A stretch of DNA of 5,657 nucleotides, taken from Chloroflexota bacterium. Lineage in GTDB: Bacteria > Chloroflexota > Anaerolineae > UBA1429. Made by a program: the position numbers and the translations under genes. The notes beneath the pieces are model-generated. The model did no database searches and was not told the DNA's origin. It saw nothing but the letters and a program-made list of their open reading frames with translations. This document shows, in pieces, positions 1-4,735 of the stretch. Within the stretch, counting starts at the first letter, position 1; the number at the start of each line of letters is the position of its first letter. The stretch lies in the NCBI GenBank assembly GCA_012513725.1, contig JAAZBQ010000636.1, positions 1-5,657 of the forward strand. The letters run 5' to 3'.

Positions 1-685
1 ACGCCACCGCCAGCACCAGGTGCCACCAGGAAAAGATCCGGCGGCTCGTCTCACCGCGCAGCCGCCAGAACCCCGCCGCGGAGACGGCGGTGCCCGCCAG
101 GGCGGTCAGCAGCCCCGCCCGGGGGGCTAGCGCCCCGGCGGCCTGGCCGTAGAGGGTTAGGCTGAAATCAAACTGGTGCGGCCAGGAGAGGACCAGGCTG
201 GCGGCGGCGATGAGGGCCACGTTGAGGCCCGGCACGATCCAGCCCTGCACGGTGCCCCGCAGGTGGGCGCGCGAGGCGAACCACAGCATGTACGCTGCGG
301 CGGCCAGGGGGAGGAGCAGCGTGACGGCAAAGGAGGCGTGGGCGCCCCAGAGGTCCCGTTGGCCGAGGATCTGCGCCAGCCAGGCCACGGCCGAGCCGCC
401 ATGCTCGGTGACGGGCGCTACCTCGGCCTGTACGCCCACCAGGGTAGCATCGACCGGTGGATGGTCCTGCTCGAATTTAAAGTCGGTGATGAGGACGTCC
501 ACGTTCTGGATGACCGCCGACCCATCGCTGAACTCGGCAGTCGCCCGGGTGATGCGCTGGGAGTAAAAGGGCAAGAGGTACCCGACCAGCACCAGCAGCC
601 CGCCCAGGCCCACCAGCAGGACTCGGGTATCTACCCGGGGCCGAGTTACCGTGCCTTCCTCCGGCACTGCAGTAGCAACGTGCAC
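1..685 (-). CDS. Unrecognised multi-pass membrane protein (N-terminal part, runs off left edge)
   Basis: The frame stays open from a GTG at 685 down to the window edge, giving 228 residues with no stop. The GTG is chosen because a full GAGGAGG Shine-Dalgarno (697-703) lies 11 nt upstream. The sequence shows a short cytoplasmic tail with several arginines, then helix 1 (about residues 21-40, LLVGLGGLLVLVGYLLPF). An extracytoplasmic stretch of about 70 residues follows (41-110). Helices 2 (about 115-136), 3 (about 148-168) and 4 (about 186-207) come next, and a fifth begins near 219. Arginine-rich loops at about 138-143 and 208-216 fall on the inside under the positive-inside rule, so the topology is self-consistent. 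The family is not recognised and no catalytic motif is visible. It is not an ABC permease by its motifs, although it follows the substrate-binding protein gene. It has no obvious promoter of its own and sits behind a terminator, so expression may depend on read-through. Coding is confident; function is unknown. Confidence 0.72.
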   Translation of the reverse strand, partial: MHVATAVPEEGTVTRPRVDTRVLLVGLGGLLVLVGYLLPFYSQRITRATAEFSDGSAVIQNVDVLITDFKFEQDHPPVDATLVGVQAEVAPVTEHGGSAVAWLAQILGQRDLWGAHASFAVTLLLPLAAAAYMLWFASRAHLRGTVQGWIVPGLNVALIAAASLVLSWPHQFDFSLTLYGQAAGALAPRAGLLTALAGTAVSAAGFWRLRGETSRRIFSWWHLVLAVA

Positions 686-696
686 GATAGTCCTGT

Positions 697-703
697 CCTC
701 CTC
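697..703 (-). promoter_or_regulatory. Shine-Dalgarno that fixes a GTG start
   Basis: The minus strand reads GAGGAGG here, 11 nt before the GTG at 685. No in-frame ATG lies nearby, so this site is the main reason for placing the membrane-protein start at the GTG. The same heptamer precedes the starts of the substrate-binding protein and the ferredoxin in this window. Confidence 0.7.
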
Positions 704-733
704 ACCGCCGCGCGGGGCGTCTCCCACACGCTG

Positions 734-780
734 AAAAGAGCGTGGGGCCTGGGGGAGCCCATCGCTCCCCCAAGCCCCAC
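734..780 (-). terminator. Intrinsic terminator after the substrate-binding protein gene
   Basis: The arms 742-758 and 764-780 can form a 17-bp GC-rich stem with a 5-nt loop. On the minus-strand transcript the stem is followed by GCTCTTTT (741-734), a short T-tract. The one imperfect position (749/773) is a C-A mismatch in plus-strand RNA but a G-U wobble in minus-strand RNA. Together with the T-tract this favours termination of minus-strand transcription. It lies about 60 nt past the stop of the substrate-binding protein gene and separates that gene from the membrane protein gene. The T-run is only moderate, so some read-through is plausible. Confidence 0.7.
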
Positions 781-839
781 TGCTTGCGGTCCGTTCCTCT
801 AGTCTGCGCGTCGCTCTGGGCGAGCGCGCCGGTGGATGC

Positions 840-1604
840 CTAGTCGGTGCTCATCCACTTGCCATAGATCTCGTCGTAGACGCCGTTCTCCTGGATCTTT
901 TTGAGGCCCTCGTTAAAGGACGCCAAGAGGTCCTGGTTCTCGCCCTTGCGCACGAGGATGCCATAGTACTCCTCGGTGAGGGTGTCACCGACGATCTTTA
1001 GCTGGCCCCTGAACTGGTCCGAGGCCAGCGCAAAGTCCGCCGCCACCGGGGTGTCGACGACCACGGCCTCGACGTTGCCGTTCACCAGGTCCATGAGGGC
1101 CAGGTCGATCGAGTCGTACTCTTTGAGGGTGGTGCCCTCGATATCCTGCACGGCAAAGGCGCCCGTAGTGCCGATCTGGGCCCCCACGACCCGGTCGACG
1201 AGGTCATCGCCGCCCTGGATCACCGTCTCGTCCGCGCGCACGACGACGGCCTGGCCGGCGTTCACGTACGGATCGGAAAAGTCGTACACGGCCTGGCGGT
1301 CCTCGCGGATGGTCACCGCCGAGAGGATGGCGTCATAGTCGCCGGTATCCAGGCCGGCAAAGATGCCGTCCCACGCGGTGTTCTTGTACTCGATCTCCAG
1401 CCCCTGGACCTCGGCGATGGCGTTCATCAGGTCGATGTCAAACCCGACGATCTCCTTGTTCTCGTCGACGAACTCCATCGGCGGAAAGGCCGCGTCGGTG
1501 GCGACCACGACCTTCTGGGCGCCGCCCGTCTCGGTGACGCAGCCACTGAGCAACAGCGTCAGGGCCAGACTCAGGACGGTGATGGTGGCAAGTGAGCGCT
1601 TCAT
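840..1604 (-). CDS. Amino-acid ABC transporter substrate-binding lipoprotein (SBP_bac_3 family)
   Basis: A 254-residue protein, normal for family 3 solute-binding proteins such as GlnH, ArtJ and LAO. It would sit lipid-anchored outside the membrane and deliver a polar or basic amino acid to an ABC permease. Residues 1-22 form a lipoprotein signal: MKR, a hydrophobic core, then lipobox LLSGC with Cys22 as the lipidation site. Family motifs follow: FPPMEFVDEN (40-49), GFDIDLMNAIA (54-64), AWDGIFAGL (77-85) and TIREDRQAVYDFSDPY (98-113). By alignment to LAO, Arg103 should hold the ligand carboxylate and Asp184 in VVVDTP the amino group. The ATG at 1604 is chosen over an in-frame ATG 66 nt upstream because GAGGAGG (1610-1616) lies 5 nt before it and the signal peptide starts there. 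No permease or ATPase gene adjoins it. The exact ligand cannot be read from sequence. Confidence 0.95.
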   Translation of the reverse strand: MKRSLATITVLSLALTLLLSGCVTETGGAQKVVVATDAAFPPMEFVDENKEIVGFDIDLMNAIAEVQGLEIEYKNTAWDGIFAGLDTGDYDAILSAVTIREDRQAVYDFSDPYVNAGQAVVVRADETVIQGGDDLVDRVVGAQIGTTGAFAVQDIEGTTLKEYDSIDLALMDLVNGNVEAVVVDTPVAADFALASDQFRGQLKIVGDTLTEEYYGILVRKGENQDLLASFNEGLKKIQENGVYDEIYGKWMSTD

Positions 1605-1638
1605 GGATGCCTCCTCAGTGCGTGATGGTGTGAGCGGA

Positions 1639-1661
1639 TCTGCCGAATAGGGTCTGCCGAA
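1639..1661. repeat. 9-bp direct repeat in the leader of the substrate-binding protein gene
   Basis: TCTGCCGAA occurs at 1639-1647 and again at 1653-1661, a period of 14 bp. On the minus strand, the transcribed sense, it reads TTCGGCAGA twice, 35-57 nt before the ATG. It lies inside the predicted untranslated leader. It could be a regulator or RNA-binding site, or chance; no known family motif was recognised. Confidence 0.45.
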
Positions 1662-1712
1662 CGCACGCACGTCATCGGGCGGCGATCATGCCAGGATGCC
1701 GTAATGTCGCCG

Positions 1713-1721
1713 ATTGTAGCA
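1713..1721 (-). promoter_or_regulatory. Extended -10 promoter of the substrate-binding protein gene
   Basis: The minus strand reads TGCTACAAT, a TGn extension joined to a five-of-six match to TATAAT. No good -35 stands 16-18 nt upstream (the best is TTTCGC or TTTTCG), which is typical of extended -10 promoters. Transcription would start near 1706, leaving a leader of about 100 nt that holds the direct repeat at 1639-1661 and a 6-bp inverted repeat CGGCGA/TCGCCG (1680-1685 and 1707-1712). Prediction only. Confidence 0.5.
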
Positions 1722-1773
1722 CATACTCACCAAGAGCGAAAACCGCACGCGGGGTATGGTCTCCCCCGTTCCT

Positions 1774-2682
1774 TCACGGCGCGGGCCGGGCGGCGGCCAT
1801 CCGCCGGGCGGGGCGCAGGGCGTAGAGCGTCGCGCGCATCAGGATGGCGCCCACCACCAACCCTCCCCCGGCGAGGGCCCAACCCCCCGGCCGCTCGCCG
1901 ATGAGCAGCCAAACCCAGACGGGGCTCAGGATCGGCTCCAGCGTGGAAAACAGGGTGGCCTCCAGTGCGCTGACCTCCTTGATGGCCGCCGTGTACAGGA
2001 GGTAGGAAAGGCCCAACTGGACCACGCCCAGGAGCACCAGCCCCAGCCATCCCTGGGCAGTGGGCGCCTGGCCCCAGGCAAAGGGCAACCCCACCACGGC
2101 GGCGATGGCGTTGCCCAGCACGATCGACTCGACGGGCGAGCCGTCCTTCTGCTTGCGGAGAAAGAGCGACATCCAGGCCAGCGTTACGCCGCTCAGCGTC
2201 GCCAGCAGGTCGCCCCACAGCGACTCGCTGGCGAGCCCCTCCCGGAAGAAGAGCAGGAGCCCGCCGAGCGTCAGGCCGATGGTCAGCCAATCCAGCCGGC
2301 GCACCCGCTCGCCCAGAAAGCCGGCGCTGAACACGGCCACCCACACGGGCGCCGTGTACTGGAGCAGGATGGCGTTGGCCGCCGTGGTCTGTTTGACGGC
2401 GGAGACGTACAGGAGGACGGTGGCGGCGTAGGCCAGGGCGCCGCCGATTTGCGCCGGCGACCAGGTAAAGCGCGGCCGACGCAGCACCGCCCACATGAGC
2501 GCCGCGGCAAAGGCGCTCCGGGCGCCGGAGATGGCCAGCGGGTGCCAGTCGATCCACTTGATGAGCACCCCGCCGGTGCTCCACAGGGTGGCCGAGATGA
2601 CGAGGAAGAGGATGGCTCGCGTGCGTCGCTCCAACGCGGGAACCTTTCGGGGAGGCCGAGCCGGTCGGCCGCCGGACACCAT
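1774..2682 (-). CDS. EamA/DMT-family permease (drug/metabolite transporter superfamily)
   Basis: A 302-residue integral membrane protein with ten predicted helices, at about residues 22-42, 49-67, 77-95, 102-122, 131-147, 156-174, 186-203, 212-230, 244-261 and 266-283. This is the usual two-by-five EamA duplication. Typical features are visible: SATLWSTGGVLIK in helix 1, a first repeat ending in the run from LLQYTAPVWVAVFS to LGERV (about 106-127), and the matching second-repeat run from LFSTLEPILSPVWVWLL to IGERP (about 244-265). Both N- and C-terminal tails are arginine-rich and probably cytoplasmic. Members export amino acids, metabolites or drugs; the substrate cannot be inferred. The ATG at 2682 lacks a clear Shine-Dalgarno and lies just after a -10-like box, so a leaderless start is likely. 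The GTG directly after it, or a TTG further in, are alternatives. It starts 49 bp past the ferredoxin stop. Confidence 0.93.
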   Translation of the reverse strand: MVSGGRPARPPRKVPALERRTRAILFLVISATLWSTGGVLIKWIDWHPLAISGARSAFAAALMWAVLRRPRFTWSPAQIGGALAYAATVLLYVSAVKQTTAANAILLQYTAPVWVAVFSAGFLGERVRRLDWLTIGLTLGGLLLFFREGLASESLWGDLLATLSGVTLAWMSLFLRKQKDGSPVESIVLGNAIAAVVGLPFAWGQAPTAQGWLGLVLLGVVQLGLSYLLYTAAIKEVSALEATLFSTLEPILSPVWVWLLIGERPGGWALAGGGLVVGAILMRATLYALRPARRMAAARPAP

Positions 2683-2689
2683 GGGGCAC

Positions 2690-2718
2690 AGTATACGCAG
2701 GACCGGCGATTGCGCGAA
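2690..2718 (-). promoter_or_regulatory. Putative promoter giving a leaderless permease mRNA
   Basis: On the minus strand TATACT (2695-2690) matches TATAAT at five of six positions. A weak -35, TTCGCG (2718-2713), lies 17 nt upstream. Only 7 nt separate the -10 box from the A of the permease ATG at 2682, so the predicted start of transcription falls on or within a base or so of the start codon. There is also no Shine-Dalgarno before this ATG, which fits leaderless translation. The alternative is that the gene is only read through from the ferredoxin gene. Confidence 0.5.
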
Positions 2719-2731
2719 GGCGCGACCCGTG

Positions 2732-3655
2732 CTATCCGCTCGGGATCTCCAGGGGCATGCCGCGCTCCGGGGCTCGCTCCAGCGCGAGGGCTTCCTGGGG
2801 ACAGCGCCCGGCGCACACGCCACAGCCCATGCAGGCGGCCTCGTCGATGCGCGCCAGCCCGTCCACGACCTCCAGCGCGCCAAAGGGGCAGGCCGCCACA
2901 CAGGCCCCGCAGCCGACGCACTCCCAGGCATCCACCCGGCACACGTACCCGGAGGAGGCCAGCATCGGAGTGCCGTGGCCGTGGGCGTGCATGGCGCCGC
3001 AGCAGCACGAACAGCAGTTGCAGATGGCGTAAAAGCGACCCAGCATGGCGTCCTTGAAGAACGCGTGGTGGGCATGGCCCCGGGCATCCTCGGCCTGCAG
3101 GATCTCTACCGCTTCCTGGGGCGTGATCCAGCGGGCGTGCCCGGTGTGGTGCTCGGCCACGAACGAGGCAAAGGGCTCGCCCACGATCAGGCACACGTCC
3201 ATCGGCAGGCAGGGGTGCTCACGCGATGCGCGGCACGGGCAGTCCATGACCACCAGGTGGTCGGGATCCTGCAGGACGATGTCGCGGGCCAGGGCGTAGG
3301 GGATGACCTGCTCGGGCTGGGGGAGGCGGATATCCTGCTGCACCCGGACGAGGCGTGTCGCGGCCTCCAGGGGCATCACCTTGCCGTGGTAGGTGTCGGC
3401 AAAGGTGATGCGTTGCCCCGGGGGCCGCTCTCCGCGGAGGCGCCCCCGGAGGCGCGCCAGGCGCGAGACGAGGGGCGCCAGCCGCCTGGCCAGGGGATGC
3501 TCGCCGGTGCCGATGCCGATGTACAGATACGGCCAGCGGCCATAGACGTAGCCGTGGATGGCCTGAAAGAGCGTCATCCCCGGCGCGCGGCGGGCCTCCC
3601 GAAAGAACGCCCGCGTCGCCGGACCCACGAGCCGGGCGAGGATGCCGTTCGCCAT
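2732..3655 (-). CDS. Multi-cluster 4Fe-4S ferredoxin-type protein, Cys/His-rich
   Basis: A 307-residue protein, probably cytoplasmic, as no signal peptide or clear membrane span is seen. The C-terminus carries a classic 2[4Fe-4S] ferredoxin domain: CVGCGACVAACP (Cys246, 249, 252, 256) and CMGCGVCAGRCP (Cys275, 278, 281, 285). Two further cysteine blocks precede it. CPCRASREHPCLPMDVC (Cys139, 141, 149, 155) could bind another cluster, and CNCCSCCCG (212-220) holds six cysteines in eight residues, followed by HAHGHG (223-228). A histidine-rich GHAHHAFF lies at 193-200. This layout resembles large ferredoxin-like proteins of anaerobes and Chloroflexota whose partner is not known, so an electron-transfer role is inferred only. 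The ATG at 3655 has GAGGAGG (3660-3666) 4 nt upstream. It lies 27 bp after degV on the same strand, so co-transcription is likely. The N-terminal 130 residues match nothing I recognise. Confidence 0.93.
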   Translation of the reverse strand: MANGILARLVGPATRAFFREARRAPGMTLFQAIHGYVYGRWPYLYIGIGTGEHPLARRLAPLVSRLARLRGRLRGERPPGQRITFADTYHGKVMPLEAATRLVRVQQDIRLPQPEQVIPYALARDIVLQDPDHLVVMDCPCRASREHPCLPMDVCLIVGEPFASFVAEHHTGHARWITPQEAVEILQAEDARGHAHHAFFKDAMLGRFYAICNCCSCCCGAMHAHGHGTPMLASSGYVCRVDAWECVGCGACVAACPFGALEVVDGLARIDEAACMGCGVCAGRCPQEALALERAPERGMPLEIPSG

Positions 3656-3682
3656 GCCACCTCCTCGGTCCGTCGCGGGGCG

Positions 3683-4537
3683 CTACTCCCGGTAGGCGCA
3701 GTAACCCACCAGACCCGGCCCCGCGTGGATGCCCAGCACGGGCGTCATCTCGGTGGTGAAGAGTTCGGCCGGTTGCAGCCGGGCCTCCAGCTCCTGGCGC
3801 AGCGCCTCACCCTCCTCGGGGGCGGCGGCGTGCACCGCGGCGACGTGCAGCTTCCCGCCTGGCCCGATCTCCGTGACGGCCACCTGCACGAGGCGCTGCA
3901 GCGCCCGGCGCCGCGTGCGGATGCGCTCGACCGACTCTACCCGGCCGGTGTCCTGGTCCAGGGCGAGCATGGGCTTGAGTTGCAGCGCCGAGCCGAAAAA
4001 ACGCTGGGCGCCGCCGATGCGTCCGCCGCGGTGGAGGTACTCGAGCGTGTCCACGGTGAAACGCGTGACGTTCACCGCGCGGGCGTGCCGCGCCGCGGCG
4101 ATCATCCCATCGAGGTCGGCGCCCTGCGCCCGGACGCGCGCCGCGGCCAGCACCTGCCAGCCGAGGGCCATCGCGGTGACGCGAGAGTCCTCGACCTCCA
4201 CCCGGGCCAACAGGTTCTCTCGGGCCTGAATGGCCGAGTTGTAGGTGCCGCTCAGCTCACTGGAGATCGTGATCACCAGCACCTCTTCGGCCTCGGTGCG
4301 GCGGATGGCCTCGACAAAGTCGGCCGGGGTGGGCTGGGAGGTCGTGGGATGCTCGGGATCCTGCCGGAGCCGCCGGTACACCGTGGCGCGGTCGATGTCC
4401 AGCCCCTCGCGAAGCTGCTGCCCGCCCCACAGCACGTACAGGGGCACCACGACGATGCCGTACTCTTCGATCATTGCGGGGGGAATGTCGCAGGTCGAGT
4501 CGGTGACGATGGCGATGCGGTGTGTGTTGGCAGTCAT
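3683..4537 (-). CDS. DegV-family fatty-acid-binding protein (FakB-like)
   Basis: A 284-residue protein, the usual DegV length. Family members bind a fatty acid in a cleft; FakB-type members present it to the kinase FakA for acyl-phosphate formation and phospholipid synthesis. Motifs in order: IVTDSTCDIP (10-19), the TSQPT loop (66-70), ISSELSGTYNSA (91-102), LEYLHRGGRIG (165-175), LKPML (187-191) and HAGPGLVG (271-278). The Ser/Thr residues of the TSQP and SSELSGTY segments, and the His of HAGPG, correspond to the lipid carboxylate-binding region. The ATG at 4537 is chosen because GGGAGG (4545-4550) lies 7 nt upstream and the core fold begins directly after it; the open frame runs further upstream but matches no family sequence. 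It heads the probable operon with the ferredoxin gene and has an extended -10 promoter at 4570-4578. No fakA-like gene is visible, so whether it serves FakA or another role is open. Confidence 0.95.
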   Translation of the reverse strand: MTANTHRIAIVTDSTCDIPPAMIEEYGIVVVPLYVLWGGQQLREGLDIDRATVYRRLRQDPEHPTTSQPTPADFVEAIRRTEAEEVLVITISSELSGTYNSAIQARENLLARVEVEDSRVTAMALGWQVLAAARVRAQGADLDGMIAAARHARAVNVTRFTVDTLEYLHRGGRIGGAQRFFGSALQLKPMLALDQDTGRVESVERIRTRRRALQRLVQVAVTEIGPGGKLHVAAVHAAAPEEGEALRQELEARLQPAELFTTEMTPVLGIHAGPGLVGYCAYRE

Positions 4538-4569
4538 GTTCCATCCTCCCGCGGTGGCAAGCTCCCTGC

Positions 4570-4578
4570 ATTGTAACA
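4570..4578 (-). promoter_or_regulatory. Extended -10 promoter of degV-ferredoxin
   Basis: The minus strand reads TGTTACAAT, an extended -10 with TACAAT matching TATAAT at five of six. No convincing -35 lies 16-18 nt upstream (TATCCT at 17). Transcription would begin near 4563, giving a leader of about 26 nt with the Shine-Dalgarno at 4545-4550. It has the same form, TGnTACAAT, as the promoter of the substrate-binding protein gene. Confidence 0.55.
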
Positions 4579-4647
4579 CGTACCGAGGCGCGAGGATATG
4601 GCCTGCGCGGGCAGACCCTGGCCCCAAAGACCCCAGTCGCGCCCGGC

Positions 4648-4677
4648 TTGACACCTTATGCTCCCGCCGGGTAAAAA
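4648..4677 (+). promoter_or_regulatory. Sigma-70-type promoter of the aldo/keto reductase gene
   Basis: A perfect TTGACA (4648-4653) is followed after 18 bp by TAAAAA (4672-4677), four of six to TATAAT. Transcription would start near 4684, leaving a leader of roughly 40 nt. It faces away from the degV promoter, and the two share a 184-bp divergent intergenic region. No clear operator palindrome was found between them. Confidence 0.5.
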
Positions 4678-4701
4678 GAAGGGGAATGGGAACGCATCGC
4701 T

Positions 4702-4735
4702 GTACCGAAAGGAGGATGGCCATGGAGTACCGAAA
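4702..4735. repeat. 9-bp direct repeat around the reductase ribosome site
   Basis: GTACCGAAA is found at 4702-4710 and 4727-4735, one copy just before and overlapping the Shine-Dalgarno and one just after the start codon. The core GTACCG recurs at 4580-4585 and 4744-4749. The downstream copies are also codons of the reductase (Tyr-Arg and Arg-Thr-Gly), so chance and coding constraint are possible explanations. Confidence 0.35.
4708..4715 (+). promoter_or_regulatory. Shine-Dalgarno deciding between two ATGs
   Basis: AAAGGAGG ends directly before an ATG at 4716 and 6 nt before an in-frame ATG at 4722. Zero spacing is unusable, so initiation at 4722 is preferred. Confidence 0.8.

Noticed and set aside
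176..802. A 208-residue plus-strand frame
   Set aside because: It is antisense to the membrane protein and runs through the terminator hairpin. Its composition is typical of shadow frames; the minus frame shows hydrophobic helices with a consistent topology.
807..829. Small GC hairpin just after the substrate-binding protein stop
   Set aside because: The stem is about 8 bp with a bulge and no T-tract follows. The hairpin at 742-780 explains termination better.
1605..1706. Riboswitch in the leader of the substrate-binding protein gene
   Set aside because: About 100 nt is too short for a lysine riboswitch, and no conserved core of a known class was recognised.
1739..1768. Possible terminator after the permease gene
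   Set aside because: Only a 4-bp stem with a 2-nt loop (CCGC/GCGG, 1743-1752) lies directly before TTTT. A second 5-bp stem (CGGGG/CCCCG) is too far from the T-run. This is too weak to call.
1727..2689. A 320-residue minus-strand frame overlapping the permease gene
   Set aside because: It is a shifted frame of the EamA gene, rich in Arg, Gly, Ala and Pro and without helices or motifs. The other frame encodes a textbook ten-helix permease.
2495..4576. A 693-residue open frame on the plus strand
   Set aside because: It runs antisense across the ferredoxin and degV genes, which have clear motifs and ribosome sites. The translation is low-complexity Gly/Ala/Arg/His with no family motif, as expected from an antisense frame in GC-rich DNA.
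4594..4620. CTGC-GCGG-GCAG inverted repeat as an operator in the divergent region
   Set aside because: The arms are only 4 bp and GC-rich, easily met by chance, and it does not overlap either predicted promoter core.
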